DNA of 64,000 nucleotides from J005 sp964613235. Its GTDB lineage: Bacteria; Pseudomonadota; Zetaproteobacteria; Mariprofundales; Mariprofundaceae. The translations under genes and the position numbers were made by a program. The stretch covers positions 1 through 64,000 of the forward strand of contig CAZTGM010000002.1 of assembly GCA_964613235.1 (NCBI GenBank). The letters run 5' to 3'. Shown here one piece after another: positions 8,184 to 19,407 of the stretch (the first letter of the stretch is position 1; every line of letters starts with the position of its first letter). The notes under the pieces are model-generated. The model worked only from the letters and a program-made list of their open reading frames with translations. It was not told the DNA's origin and ran no database searches.

Positions 8184-8438
8184 ATGGATGCAACGACAAT
8201 TATCACTGCTGCTTCGGCAATTTCGGTAGGTGTTATTCTTGCCGCCGCGGGTCTGGGTTCAGCCATTGGCTGGGGGCTGATTTGTTCGAAGACACTGGAA
8301 GGTATTTCCCGTCAGCCGGAAATGCGTCCGCAGTTGATGTTTAATATGTTCATTTTTGCTGGTTTGATGGAGTCATTCCCGTTCATCATCATGGCTTTCG
8401 CGCTGTGGTTTCTGTTCGCCAACCCGTTCCTGGGCTAA
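8184..8438 (+). CDS. atpE: ATP synthase subunit c
   Basis: An 84-residue two-helix proteolipid that forms the rotor ring. The polar loop RQPE (residues 43-46) contacts F1. The ion-carrying carboxylate is Glu63 in FAGLMESFPF. Sodium-type rings need a Gln in helix 1; here Trp30 occupies about that place (AIGWGL), so proton use is more likely. The Glu-Ser pair is kept as in some sodium types. The ribosome site TAGGAG is strong, as expected for the most abundant subunit. Confidence 0.97.
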   Translation: MDATTIITAASAISVGVILAAAGLGSAIGWGLICSKTLEGISRQPEMRPQLMFNMFIFAGLMESFPFIIMAFALWFLFANPFLG

Positions 8439-8478
8439 AGGCGAGCCGGAAAATCGGAAATAATTGCGAGGTTAAGGC

Positions 8479-8961
8479 ATGAGTATCGACCTTACATTCA
8501 TAGCTCAGATTATTGTGTTTGTCACAATGGTGGTGCTGTTGTGGAAGCTTCTTTATGGCCCGATGAACGATCTGATGGAGGCTCGCTCCAGAAAGATTGC
8601 CGAGGGTCTGGCTGCTGCCGAAGCCGGCCTTGAGGCCAGGGCGGAAGCAGAGGCGGAAGTGGCCCGTCAGCTGGATGATGCTCGTGTCAAGGCCCATGAG
8701 ATTATCGTATCTGCTGAAAAGCGCGCGGCTGAAATCAATGAGGAAGCCGTAAACCGTGCCCGTAAGGAGGCCGAAGGCATCGTTGATGCGGCGCGTGAAG
8801 AAGTGAATGCTGAAGTGCAGCGTGCGCGCCAGGAGCTGCGTCAGGAAGTGGCAGCAATTGCCCTGCTGGCAGCCGAGAAGGTGATTGAAAACGACCTGGA
8901 TAGGACCAAGCACAGCAAACTGATTGACGGTATTGTCGAGAAAGGATTCGGTACCGCATGA
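8479..8961 (+). CDS. atpF: ATP synthase subunit b
   Basis: A 160-residue peripheral stalk subunit. One N-terminal membrane helix (FIAQIIVFVTMVVLLW) is followed by a long charged, Ala/Glu-rich coiled coil (residues 35-130) that dimerises and holds the delta subunit. There is one b gene and no b' gene. The stop overlaps the atpH start by 4 bases, indicating coupled translation. Confidence 0.96.
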   Translation: MSIDLTFIAQIIVFVTMVVLLWKLLYGPMNDLMEARSRKIAEGLAAAEAGLEARAEAEAEVARQLDDARVKAHEIIVSAEKRAAEINEEAVNRARKEAEGIVDAAREEVNAEVQRARQELRQEVAAIALLAAEKVIENDLDRTKHSKLIDGIVEKGFGTA

Positions 8962-9476
8962 GCACGCAGCAGATTTCCCGCCGCTATGCGCGTGCCCTGT
9001 TCGAGATGATCGAGGAGGGCGCGGCGCTGGAGCAAGGGCTGCAGCAGCTGGCAGCGGCTGTTGGGGTTGAAGGTGCTAAAGCATTTTTCACGTCGCCGGC
9101 TATCGATGCGTCGAAGAAGGCCGAAGTGCTGAAAAGGGTGGTGTCGGAACCTGCTGAATTGCATCGTCTGGTGGATCTTCTCAGCGAGCGCAACAAGCTG
9201 GTGTTGTTGCCTGAAATCACCGATATGGTTGCGGTCATGGTGCGCCATAGCAAGGCGGAGACCGTGGCCGATGTGACAGTTGCCACCCCGCTAAAGGCGG
9301 CTGCGCAGAAGAAAGTGACTGAGGCACTGGAAAAGTCCCTTGGCAAGAAAGTTTCCCTGAATGTGACCGAAGACCCGTCCATACTGGGTGGTATGGTGAT
9401 TCGCATCGGGGATCGCCAGATAGATTATTCCCTGCGGACCCGGCTGGATGCCATGCGTCAGGCCATCGCAGGATAA
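8958..9476 (+). CDS. atpH: ATP synthase subunit delta
   Basis: A 172-residue cytoplasmic subunit that joins the peripheral stalk to the top of F1. The N-terminus (QISRRYARALFEM) and the C-terminal block (DPSILGGMVIRIGDRQIDYS) are typical of the OSCP/delta family. The ATGA overlap with atpF and the following atpA place it in the standard operon order. Confidence 0.96.
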   Translation: MSTQQISRRYARALFEMIEEGAALEQGLQQLAAAVGVEGAKAFFTSPAIDASKKAEVLKRVVSEPAELHRLVDLLSERNKLVLLPEITDMVAVMVRHSKAETVADVTVATPLKAAAQKKVTEALEKSLGKKVSLNVTEDPSILGGMVIRIGDRQIDYSLRTRLDAMRQAIAG

Positions 9477-9515
9477 AAAGTTTAACAAGACTAGAGTCTG
9501 AATAGAGGTTGAATT

Positions 9516-11057
9516 ATGAAACTCGATACGGCTGAAATCAGTTCGATCATCAAACAGCAGATCAAAGGTTTTGAAGGTGCTGCCGCGGATGCGAACGTGG
9601 GCACGATTGTTACCGTTGGTGACGGCGTTGCATTGATCCATGGTATGTCCGGTGCCATGGCCGGCGAACTGCTGGATTTCCCGGGTGAAACGCGCGGCAT
9701 CGTGCTGAATCTGGAAGAAGATTGTGTGGGTGCAGTGATTTTCGGTGATTACCGTCATCTGCGTGAAGGCGATGAGGTTAAATGTACTGGCCGTATCTTT
9801 GAAGTGCCGGTTGGCCCTGAACTGAAAGGCCGTGTGGTTAATCCGCTGGGCGATCCAATTGATGGTAAGGGTCCGATCAATACTTCGGCGAAAGATGTCG
9901 TTGAAAAGGTGGCGCCGGGCGTGATCTGGCGCAAGAGTGTGGATCAGCCGTTGGGCACCGGTATCAAGGCTATCGATGCCATGATTCCGATCGGGCGCGG
10001 TCAGCGAGAGCTGATCATTGGCGACCGTCAGACCGGCAAGACGGCTATTGCGCTGGATACGATCATCAACCAGAAAGATACCGGCGTGACCTGTGTGTAT
10101 GTGGCTGTCGGACAGAAAGCATCGAGTGTGGCCAATGTGGTTCGTACGCTGAAAGAACATGGCGCGCTGGATCATACGATCATCGTTTCCGCCAGTGCTT
10201 CCGAGTCTGCTGCCTTGCAGTATCTGGCACCCTACACCGGTTGCACGATGGGCGAATATTTTCGTGACCGCGGCGAAGATGCATTGATCGTTTATGATGA
10301 TCTGACCAAGCAGGCATGGGCCTATCGTCAGGTGTCATTGATTCTGCGTCGCCCTCCAGGTCGTGAGGCCTATCCGGGTGATGTATTTTACCTGCACTCC
10401 CGTCTGCTGGAGCGGGCCTCCCGCGTCAATGAGGACTATGTGAAGAACTTCACCAAGGGCGAAGTTGAAGGCAAGACAGGCTCATTGACCGCATTGCCGA
10501 TCATTGAAACGCAGGAAGGTGACGTGTCTGCATTCGTTCCGACCAACGTGATTTCCATTACCGATGGTCAGATTTTCCTGGAGACGAGCCTGTTCAACTC
10601 CGGCCAGCGCCCGGCTGTAAACGTGGGTCTGTCCGTATCCCGTGTGGGTGGTGCGGCACAAACCAAGGCCGTGAAAAAAGTCGGTGGCGGTCTGCGTCTG
10701 GATCTGGCGCAGTATCGCGAACTTGCAGCATTCGCTCAGTTTGCCTCCGATCTGGACCCTGCAACACGCGCCCAGATTGAACGTGGCAAGCGCGGTATGG
10801 AAGCGCTGAAGCAGGCTGAAAACTCACCGCTCAGCGTGGCTGAAATCACAGCTATTCTGAACGCCCTGAATGAGGGGGATCTCGACGATATCGATGCAAA
10901 TCGCATCGTTGCGTTCGAGAAGGCGTTTCTGGCCTATCTTAATTCAGAACATGCCACGCTGATGGAAGAGCTGAACGAGAAGAAGGCTCTGACTGAACAG
11001 CTTGCTGAAGGTCTGAAGAAGGCTACGGCCGAATTCAAGGCCAAGGGCACATACTGA
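9516..11057 (+). CDS. atpA: ATP synthase subunit alpha
   Basis: A 513-residue non-catalytic F1 subunit. The P-loop GDRQTGKT falls at about residues 169-176, as in Escherichia coli. Other hallmarks are the N-terminal beta-barrel ([20 protein letters not shown]), the arginine finger region [11 protein letters not shown], and [15 protein letters not shown]. The length equals the family norm. The ATG is preceded by AGAGGTTGAATT. Confidence 0.98.
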   Translation: MKLDTAEISSIIKQQIKGFEGAAADANVGTIVTVGDGVALIHGMSGAMAGELLDFPGETRGIVLNLEEDCVGAVIFGDYRHLREGDEVKCTGRIFEVPVGPELKGRVVNPLGDPIDGKGPINTSAKDVVEKVAPGVIWRKSVDQPLGTGIKAIDAMIPIGRGQRELIIGDRQTGKTAIALDTIINQKDTGVTCVYVAVGQKASSVANVVRTLKEHGALDHTIIVSASASESAALQYLAPYTGCTMGEYFRDRGEDALIVYDDLTKQAWAYRQVSLILRRPPGREAYPGDVFYLHSRLLERASRVNEDYVKNFTKGEVEGKTGSLTALPIIETQEGDVSAFVPTNVISITDGQIFLETSLFNSGQRPAVNVGLSVSRVGGAAQTKAVKKVGGGLRLDLAQYRELAAFAQFASDLDPATRAQIERGKRGMEALKQAENSPLSVAEITAILNALNEGDLDDIDANRIVAFEKAFLAYLNSEHATLMEELNEKKALTEQLAEGLKKATAEFKAKGTY

Positions 11058-11067
11058 GGTATCTGAC

Positions 11068-11925
11068 GTGGCAACAGCGAAGGAAATTCGCGGACAGATT
11101 AAAGCTGTCCAGAATACAGCCAAAATTACCAAGGCCATGGAGCTGGTGGCAGCCAGTAAAATGCGCAAGGCACAGGATCGCGTGCTTGCCGGTCGCGCTT
11201 ATGCGGAGGGTATTGCCCGCGTTATCGGCAACCTTATGCAGGCACATCCCGAATATAAACACCCGTTCATCGCTTGCCGTGAGCAGGTGAAGAAGATCGG
11301 TGTTATTGTCGTGACGACGGACAAGGGTTTGTGTGGTGGCCTGAATACCAATGCGTTGAAAAAAGCACTGCATCTGGTCAGGGATGCCGAAGTTGAGGTT
11401 GAGGCTTATACGATCGGCCGCAGGGCTGCGATGTTCATGCGCAAGATTGTCAAGGACATGCCGGCCGCGGTTGATGATATTCCTGATGCCACCGAGTTGA
11501 AAGACGTACTGGGCGTGGTGAGTGTCGCCATGGATCGGTTCATGGCAGGTGATGTGGATGAAGTGCATCTGGTTTACAGCGAATATGTGAACACGATGAC
11601 GCAGCGTCCGTTGAGCATGCAGTTGCTGCCATGTCTGGAGAATCAGGAAGCAAGTCACCCGGGTTACTGGGATTATATCTACGAGCCGGACAGTAAATCG
11701 GCCATGGATGGCTTGTTGCGGCGCTATGTCGAGTCGCTGGTTTATCATGCCGTACTCGAAAACAAGGCCTGTGAGCATTCAGCGCGTATGGTGGCGATGA
11801 AGAGTGCAACTGATAATGCCAAGGGCATCGTCAAGGATTTGAAAATTACGTACAATAAGGCCAGGCAGGCCGGTATTACGCAGGAGATTGCCGAAATCTG
11901 TTCCGGCGCTGCTGCGGCTGCATAA
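11068..11925 (+). CDS. atpG: ATP synthase subunit gamma
   Basis: The 285-residue rotor shaft of F1. The N-terminal coiled coil (KEIRGQIKAVQNTAKITKAM, then ELVAASKMRKAQ) and the C-terminal helix (ARMVAMKSATDNAKGIVKDL) are the conserved ends that pass through the alpha3-beta3 ring. The start codon is GTG at 11068, 10 bases after the atpA stop, with only a weak GAGG-like ribosome site. No ATG fits the conserved N-terminus. Confidence 0.97.
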   Translation: MATAKEIRGQIKAVQNTAKITKAMELVAASKMRKAQDRVLAGRAYAEGIARVIGNLMQAHPEYKHPFIACREQVKKIGVIVVTTDKGLCGGLNTNALKKALHLVRDAEVEVEAYTIGRRAAMFMRKIVKDMPAAVDDIPDATELKDVLGVVSVAMDRFMAGDVDEVHLVYSEYVNTMTQRPLSMQLLPCLENQEASHPGYWDYIYEPDSKSAMDGLLRRYVESLVYHAVLENKACEHSARMVAMKSATDNAKGIVKDLKITYNKARQAGITQEIAEICSGAAAAA

Positions 11926-11931
11926 GTTTGA

Positions 11932-13343
<1,412 letters not shown>

Positions 13344-13344
<1 letters not shown>

Positions 13345-13757
13345 TGGCCTCCACGGTAAACGTGCTGGTCGCAACCGCCGAGCGTGAAGTATATCGCGGT
13401 GAGGCGGAGATGCTGGTGGCACCGGGCATTGCCGGTGAACTGGGTATTTTGCCGAAGCATTCACCGTTGCTGTGTGCATTGCAGGCCGGTGAGCTGCGTA
13501 TCAAGCGCGGTGATGAGGAAGATGCCGTATTTGTATCCGGCGGTTTCATGGAAGTGCAGCCGGACATGATCACGGTGCTGGCCGATACGGCAGAGCGTGC
13601 ATCGGATATTGATGAAGCTCAGGCTATTGAGGCAGAGCGTCGTGCACGTGAATTGCTGGAGAAACGTACCGGCGATACCGAAGTCGCGATGGCTCAGGCC
13701 GAACTGGCCATGGCCGTAGCACGTCTGGAGTGGCTGAAAAAACACAAGAAGCATTGA
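13344..13757 (+). CDS. atpC: ATP synthase subunit epsilon
   Basis: A 137-residue regulatory subunit of the central stalk. The N-terminal beta-sandwich (GEAEMLVAPGIAGELGILPK then HSPLL) and the C-terminal helical hairpin (IEAERRARELL...) are both present, so autoinhibition by the C-terminal helices is possible. It is the last gene of the operon and is followed by a strong intrinsic terminator. Confidence 0.96.
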
Positions 13758-13782
13758 TTGCTGTGCTTGAGCAATGAAGGAT

Positions 13783-13814
13783 AGGGCCGCACAATGTGTG
13801 GCCCTGTTTTTTTT
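13783..13814 (+). terminator. Intrinsic terminator after the atp operon
   Basis: AGGGCC-G-CACAATGTG-GGCCCT forms a strong hairpin (13783-13805), followed by TGTTTTTTTT. It ends the atp transcript 12 bases before the glmU start, so glmU-glmS are either expressed by readthrough or from a promoter further inside. Confidence 0.85.
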
Positions 13815-13826
13815 GAGGAGAGTTTG

Positions 13827-15227
13827 ATGTCCCATTTAATGCATTATCCGGATTTGATGGTTTGTGTGCTGGCTGCCGGCAAGGGCAAGCGTATGCGCTC
13901 CAACCTGCCCAAGGTGCTGCATCCGATTCTTGGCAAGGCGATGCTCGAACATGTGTTGCATACCGTGGAAGAACTGCAGCCGAAAAAGATTGCCGTTGTC
14001 ACTGGTGATGGCAGTGAACAGGTACGCGCCTATATTGGCCAGCCGGCCAATCTGGAATGGGTGATTCAGGACAAGCAGCTTGGTACTGGCCATGCCGTAC
14101 GTCAGTGCGAGAATGTTTGCACGGAAGTCTCCGATATCATGATCGTCTGTGGCGATACGCCGTTGCTGCGTTGTGAAACGCTGGATCTGCTCGCCCGCTA
14201 TCATCAGCAGAGCGGGGCGGAAGTGACGTTCCTCTCAGCAAGGCTGGATGACCCGTTTGGTTATGGCCGGGTGCTGCGCGATGCAGATGGCAATATCACT
14301 GGCATTGTGGAAGAACGTGATGCCACGGATGAACAGAAGCGTATCCGGGAAGTGACCAGCGGTATTTATTGCGTCAAACAGAATGTGCTGTTCAACCTGC
14401 TGGCCCAGGTCGGTAATCGCAATGCACAGGGTGAATATTATCTGCCTGATATTGTGCCGCTGGCGTTGCAGGCCGGTATGAATGTGCAGGCCATTGGTAT
14501 GGGTGATGCCGGTGAAATCAAAGGTGTGAACAATCGCCGGCAGCTGGCCGAGGCCGAGCGTGTCATGCAACAGCGTATCATTGAGGATTGGCAACTTGCT
14601 GGCGTAACCATTGAGCAGCCGGAGACTGTGCGTATCGAGGCATCTGTGCGTATTGGTATGGATACGATTATTCGTGCCGGGTCACAGTTAAACGGTTCGA
14701 CATGCATTGGTGATGAGTGCTGTATCGGGCCCTATGCGGTATTGGAAAACAGCTGGGTGGACGATGGCACGCGCATCGATGCCTTTAGCCATGTTGTGGA
14801 TGCCAGCGTTGGCGGATCGTGCCGCATCGGACCATTCGCGCGTCTGCGTCCGGAAGCCAAGCTGGATGACCAGGTACATATCGGCAATTTTGTCGAAGTG
14901 AAGAAGGCCGTTGTCGGCGAAGGTACGAAAATCAATCACCTGACATATATCGGTGATGCCGTGCTGGGTCGCCATTGCAATATTGGTGCCGGCAGTATCA
15001 CCTGTAATTACGACGGGGCGAACAAACATTTAACTGAAATCGGCGATGATGTCTTTGTCGGATCTGATACCAAGCTGGTCGCACCCGTAAAAGTGGGCAG
15101 TGGTGCAACGATCGGTGCCGGTAGCATTATTACCAAGGATGTGCCATCGCAGGGTCTGACGCTGTCGGCCAGGCCGGATCAGCGGCATGTGCCGAACTGG
15201 CAACGACCGACGAAACGAGGTGTCTGA
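13827..15227 (+). CDS. glmU: Bifunctional UDP-GlcNAc pyrophosphorylase/GlcN-1-P acetyltransferase
   Basis: A 466-residue cytoplasmic enzyme making UDP-N-acetylglucosamine for peptidoglycan and LPS. The N-terminal uridyltransferase domain has the loop LAAGKGKRMRSNLPKVLH (Lys where many have Thr), then CGDTPLL and NAQGEYYLPDIV. The C-terminal half is a left-handed beta-helix of hexapeptide repeats ending with GAGSITCNYDGANKH and VGSDTKLVAPV. ATG 13827 follows GAGGAG at 13815-13820; an earlier in-frame ATG at 13794 lies within the terminator. The stop overlaps glmS by 1 base, as in the atpC-glmU-glmS order of Gammaproteobacteria. Confidence 0.97.
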   Translation: MSHLMHYPDLMVCVLAAGKGKRMRSNLPKVLHPILGKAMLEHVLHTVEELQPKKIAVVTGDGSEQVRAYIGQPANLEWVIQDKQLGTGHAVRQCENVCTEVSDIMIVCGDTPLLRCETLDLLARYHQQSGAEVTFLSARLDDPFGYGRVLRDADGNITGIVEERDATDEQKRIREVTSGIYCVKQNVLFNLLAQVGNRNAQGEYYLPDIVPLALQAGMNVQAIGMGDAGEIKGVNNRRQLAEAERVMQQRIIEDWQLAGVTIEQPETVRIEASVRIGMDTIIRAGSQLNGSTCIGDECCIGPYAVLENSWVDDGTRIDAFSHVVDASVGGSCRIGPFARLRPEAKLDDQVHIGNFVEVKKAVVGEGTKINHLTYIGDAVLGRHCNIGAGSITCNYDGANKHLTEIGDDVFVGSDTKLVAPVKVGSGATIGAGSIITKDVPSQGLTLSARPDQRHVPNWQRPTKRGV

Positions 15228-17050
15228 TGTGCGGAATTATCGGAGCGTTGTGTCGGCATGATGTGCGCGATGACCTGCTGGCTGCATTGCAGCGCATGGA
15301 ATATCGGGGCTATGACAGCGCCGGTATCTGTACCTTGCACGGGGACGCCTTTCATCAGCTGAAAGCTGCCGGCAAGCTGTATCATCTGCAGCAGAAACTG
15401 GTACAGCAGCCCTTGCCAGGCATGATGGGTATCGGACATACGCGCTGGGCCACCCATGGGGAGCCGACGATTGTCAATGCTCACCCGCATTTGAGCGAAC
15501 AGGTTGCCATCGTCCATAACGGGATCATCGAAAACCATGTGGCATTGCGTCAGCATTTAAATGGACGTGGCCGTTGTTTTTCATCCCAGACAGATACGGA
15601 AGTGTTGCCGCATTTGCTGGAAGACAAGATGGCCTCGCTGGATGTGTTGCCGGCCTGGCGCGAGATGCTGGCCGAACTTGAGGGTGCCTATGCCATTACG
15701 GCCATGATTCGGTCATTACCGGGTTCTTTATGGTTTGCCCGTAAGGGTAGTCCGTTGCTGCTGGGACGCAGTGAGCAGGGTATGTATGTGGCATCCGATG
15801 CATTGGCTCTGGCAGGTCTGGCTGATGAGGTGATGTACATTGAAGAGGGCGAATGGGGGCGTGTGACTGCCGATGGTGTTGAGATATACTCACTCGACGG
15901 AGCATGCATCCAGCACACCTGGGAGCCTTTGCCCATCACGGTGCAGGAGTCAGACAAGGGTGGTTTCAGTCATTATATGCTCAAGGAAATTCACGAGCAG
16001 CCAGGCGTGTTACGAAAAATTTTGCGTGCCTACGCGCAAGGGGAATCCATCCGTTTCGGGCAGGCAGCATTTTTGCATGAACGGCCATTGCCTGAACGTA
16101 TTGTTATGGTGGCCTGTGGTACGTCCTATCATGCCGCGTTGACGGCGCGCTATTGGCTGGAGCGTTACCTTCAGATTCCGGTCGAGGTCGATATTGCCAG
16201 TGAATACCGCTATCGCGATCCGGTCATCGGCAAGGGGACATTGTTGATCACGTTGTCGCAATCCGGAGAAACGGCTGATACCCTGGAAGTGTTGCGTATG
16301 TTCAAGCGACAGACACCGGATAATCTGGCTCTGGCATTATGTAATGTTGCCAGTTCTTCACTGGCACGAGAGTCGGATGGCCTCATCGAATTGTTTGCCG
16401 GGCCGGAGATTGGCGTGGCTTCTACCAAGGCCTATATGGCACAGCTGGCTGTACTGGCCCTGTTGACGCTGTCTATGGCCGGACGGGCTGGTGCACTGAA
16501 TGCTGACGAGGTGAACGGGCATGTGCAGGCGCTGGAGAAAACTGTAACGAATATGGAAACACTGTTGTCCGATATTTCCGATGTGCAACAGGCATCCCTA
16601 CTGTTTGGCGGTGTAAAAGGCGCCTTGTATCTCGGTCGGGGTCCCTGTTACCCGATGGCGCTGGAAGGAGCATTGAAGCTCAAGGAGATCAGCTATTTGC
16701 ATGCCGAGGGTTATGCTGCAGGCGAAATGAAGCACGGCCCGATTGCCTTGATCGACAGTACCCTGCCGGTGGTCGTGATTGCGCCGAGGCAGTATCATCT
16801 GGATAAGGTGGTTTCCAACCTGCACGAGGTGCAGGCGCGTGGTGCAAGGGTGATCCTGATTGTTGATTTGCCGGAAGCAGAATGGTTTGAGCATGCGGCA
16901 GCGCTGATTCGTATCCCCGAAGGCGATTATTTTTCCACGCCATTGCTGGCCTGCATACCATTGCAATTGCTGGCCTATGAAGTGGCCTGCATGTATGGCA
17001 CGGATGTCGATCAGCCGCGTAACCTGGCCAAGTCAGTGACGGTGGAGTAA
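15227..17050 (+). CDS. glmS: Glucosamine-6-phosphate synthase (isomerizing)
   Basis: A 607-residue enzyme turning fructose-6-phosphate and glutamine into glucosamine-6-phosphate. Cys2 (MCGIIGA) is the N-terminal nucleophile of the glutaminase domain, which also shows GHTRWATHGEP. Two SIS sugar-isomerase domains follow (SQSGETADTLEVLR; GRGPCYPMALEGALKLKEIS), and the protein ends DQPRNLAKSVTVE. Coupled by a 1-base overlap to glmU, so two steps of UDP-GlcNAc synthesis are coexpressed. There is no glmS ribozyme in front because glmU abuts directly. Confidence 0.98.
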   Translation: MCGIIGALCRHDVRDDLLAALQRMEYRGYDSAGICTLHGDAFHQLKAAGKLYHLQQKLVQQPLPGMMGIGHTRWATHGEPTIVNAHPHLSEQVAIVHNGIIENHVALRQHLNGRGRCFSSQTDTEVLPHLLEDKMASLDVLPAWREMLAELEGAYAITAMIRSLPGSLWFARKGSPLLLGRSEQGMYVASDALALAGLADEVMYIEEGEWGRVTADGVEIYSLDGACIQHTWEPLPITVQESDKGGFSHYMLKEIHEQPGVLRKILRAYAQGESIRFGQAAFLHERPLPERIVMVACGTSYHAALTARYWLERYLQIPVEVDIASEYRYRDPVIGKGTLLITLSQSGETADTLEVLRMFKRQTPDNLALALCNVASSSLARESDGLIELFAGPEIGVASTKAYMAQLAVLALLTLSMAGRAGALNADEVNGHVQALEKTVTNMETLLSDISDVQQASLLFGGVKGALYLGRGPCYPMALEGALKLKEISYLHAEGYAAGEMKHGPIALIDSTLPVVVIAPRQYHLDKVVSNLHEVQARGARVILIVDLPEAEWFEHAAALIRIPEGDYFSTPLLACIPLQLLAYEVACMYGTDVDQPRNLAKSVTVE

Positions 17051-17288
17051 TAATTACGTTAAGCTGAACCCGCCGGATGCTGGAAAATCTCTCATTTGGT
17101 GAAATATCCCTAGGCTATTATCAGGGCAAGATGAAGGAACTGCGTCCTGCCATCTAAACCGGACTGTAAATTACTTGCCCGTTTGACTGCTGCGTCCTGT
17201 CGGCCATGATTGAGGTTGAAGGTGATGCATATTGCAGGAGAAAGAATTTGCGAGTAATCAATCGCCCGGGCATGAGGGCTGCTATTCC

Positions 17289-18170
17289 ATGAACATCAAC
17301 GGAAAGAGCCGTGTTTACGGTATCATTGGCTGGCCGGTGGCGCATTCGTTATCCCCCGTGTTTCAGAATCATTTTCTGCAACAACAGGGGATTAATGCCG
17401 TGTATGTACCGTTTCCTGTTGAGCGAAGTGACCTTGCGGCCGCGTTACAGGGTCTGGCGACAGTGGGGGTGTGCGGTTTGAATGTGACTGTGCCGCACAA
17501 GGAATCTTTATTCTCGTTGGTGAGGCCCGATGAAGATGCGTGTGTGATTGGTGCCGTAAATACGCTTAAACGCGGGCATGACGGACAATGGCAGGCAAGC
17601 AATACCGACTGGCGTGGTTTTCGCTCTGTTATCGAAGGATTGGGCTTGTCACTGGCCGGTCGCAGGGTAGTGTTGTTTGGGGCCGGAGGGACTGCGCGTG
17701 CGGCCGTACATGCACTGGCGGGTTGTGGCGCGCATATCACATTGTGCAATCGCAGCGATCAGCGTCGGGATGCGTTGTTGGCGCATATCGCCACGGCTTA
17801 TCCGGCCATGCAATGTGAGGGCGTACCCTGGCAGGCGGATGTGGTTGAAAGCCTGTGTGCCGAAGCTGAACTGTTGATCAATACGACAACCATTGGTCTG
17901 GGTGATGAGCCACAGACATTCCCTTTTACGCTGGCAGGATATGGCGCGGCTATCGATGCGGTATATTGCCGCGATGGTGCAACGTCATTTTGCCGGGCTG
18001 CACGTCAGGCGGGGCGTCTGGCTGTCGATGGTTTGCCGATGCTGGTCGCGCAGGGGGTGGCATCTTTTGCCTGGTGGCATGATGTATCTGGCCCATCGCT
18101 GGCTGATACCCTGGCATATATGCAGCATCAGCTGGATCGGAGACATGAATCTTTGCCGGGGTGGCAGTGA
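17289..18170 (+). CDS. aroE: Shikimate dehydrogenase
   Basis: A 293-residue NADPH enzyme reducing 3-dehydroshikimate to shikimate. The substrate domain has GWPVAHSLSPVFQN and the catalytic Lys in NVTVPHKE. The nucleotide loop is FGAGGTARAAVHAL, and the C-terminus has GLPMLVAQG. Two in-frame candidate starts exist: ATG 17289 (MNINGKSRVYG), with GAGGG upstream, and TTG 17232. The conserved core begins just after 17289, so I chose that. Its neighbours are unrelated pilus genes; aroQ and aroC of the same pathway lie elsewhere in the window. Confidence 0.94.
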   Translation: MNINGKSRVYGIIGWPVAHSLSPVFQNHFLQQQGINAVYVPFPVERSDLAAALQGLATVGVCGLNVTVPHKESLFSLVRPDEDACVIGAVNTLKRGHDGQWQASNTDWRGFRSVIEGLGLSLAGRRVVLFGAGGTARAAVHALAGCGAHITLCNRSDQRRDALLAHIATAYPAMQCEGVPWQADVVESLCAEAELLINTTTIGLGDEPQTFPFTLAGYGAAIDAVYCRDGATSFCRAARQAGRLAVDGLPMLVAQGVASFAWWHDVSGPSLADTLAYMQHQLDRRHESLPGWQ

Positions 18171-18198
18171 GCATGATGCGATGATGGAGGCATAGCAC

Positions 18199-19392
18199 AT
18201 GACAGTGTTTCTCTGGGAAGCGCGTGACAAACAGGGCAACGCAAGGAGCGGTGAAATCGAGGCGAAAAGCCGTGATATCGCCATGGCCATGCTGCGTCGA
18301 CAGCAGTTGACAGCCATTTCCATCAAGAAAAAACCAATTGAAATCGTACTGTTCCCCGAACAGGTCACGGACAAGGATCTGGCCATTTTCTTTCGACAGT
18401 TATCGACGATGATTAATGCCGGCTTGCCACTGGTGCAATGTTTTCAGCTGGCCGAACGGGGAGCCGAGAAGAAGGCTATGATTAAGCTGTTGTCGGATAT
18501 TCGCCAGTTGCTGGAACAGGGCAACCCGCTGGGTGAAACCTTGCGTAAATTCCCCAAGCAGTTTGATCGCCTGACCTGTTCCCTGATCGAAGCCGGGGAA
18601 CAGGGCGGCATTCTCGATGCGATTTTGTTGCGTTTGACCGAATACAAGGAAAAGGCATTGGCGCTCAAGGCCAAAATCAAATCGGCCATGGTCTATCCGG
18701 TATCCATTCTGGCCGTCGCATTTATTGTAACATCCATTCTGATGATTTTCGTCATTCCCATCTTTGGTGAGATGTTTGCCGATTTTGGGGCAGGACTGCC
18801 ATTGCCGACAAAGATAACAATGGCTATTTCCGATCGTTTCGTGGAATACTGGTATCTGGTTGTGGGTGTGCCGATTGCCCTGATTTTTGCCATTCGGGGC
18901 ATTTATAAAACTCCGGCAGGAAGATATCAGCTGGATAAATTGATGCTGCATATGCCGGTATTGGGTGATGTATTGCGCAAGGCAGCCGTAGCCCGTTTCT
19001 GTCGCACATTCTCCACTCTGATTGCTGCCGGCGTACCGATTATCGAAGCCATGGACACAGTGGCAGATACGGCCGGCAATGTCATTATCGAAAATGCGAT
19101 TAATGATACGAAATATGCCATCAGTCAGGGCAAGACGTTGGCTGCGCCGCTGGCTGAAAGCAAGCTGTTTCCGATTATGGTGACACAGATGATCGGGATC
19201 GGTGAAGAGGTGGGTAACCTGGAGGAAATGCTGGCGAAAATTGCCGACTTTTATGAAGAGGAAGTGGATACCGCCGTGGATAATATGACGGCATTGATGG
19301 AGCCGTTCATTATGGCATTTCTTGGTGTGGTTATCGGCGGACTGGTCATTTCCATGTATTTGCCCATCTTCAAGATGGCGTCCATTGTTTAA
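18199..19392 (+). CDS. pilC: Type IV pilus inner-membrane platform protein
   Basis: A 397-residue GspF/PilC-family protein. It has two repeats of the T2SSF domain (IFFRQLSTMINAGLPLVQCF, and ARFCRTFSTLIAAGVPIIEA). Each is followed by hydrophobic helices (SAMVYPVSILAVAFIVTSIL; PFIMAFLGVVIGGLVISMYL). It sits beneath the growing pilus and couples it to the PilB/PilT motors, which are not in this window. GGAGG precedes the ATG. The frame is followed by pilS, pilR and pilD, a compact pilus cluster. Confidence 0.94.
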   Translation: MTVFLWEARDKQGNARSGEIEAKSRDIAMAMLRRQQLTAISIKKKPIEIVLFPEQVTDKDLAIFFRQLSTMINAGLPLVQCFQLAERGAEKKAMIKLLSDIRQLLEQGNPLGETLRKFPKQFDRLTCSLIEAGEQGGILDAILLRLTEYKEKALALKAKIKSAMVYPVSILAVAFIVTSILMIFVIPIFGEMFADFGAGLPLPTKITMAISDRFVEYWYLVVGVPIALIFAIRGIYKTPAGRYQLDKLMLHMPVLGDVLRKAAVARFCRTFSTLIAAGVPIIEAMDTVADTAGNVIIENAINDTKYAISQGKTLAAPLAESKLFPIMVTQMIGIGEEVGNLEEMLAKIADFYEEEVDTAVDNMTALMEPFIMAFLGVVIGGLVISMYLPIFKMASIV

Positions 19393-19407
19393 CTCCCGGG
19401 CTCGACA

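Noticed and set aside
8184..8438. Sodium-driven ATP synthase
   Set aside because: The Gln of helix 1 required for sodium binding is replaced by Trp; Glu-Ser alone is not enough.
13758..15227. glmS ribozyme ahead of glmS
   Set aside because: glmU abuts glmS with a 1-base overlap, so there is no leader to hold it.
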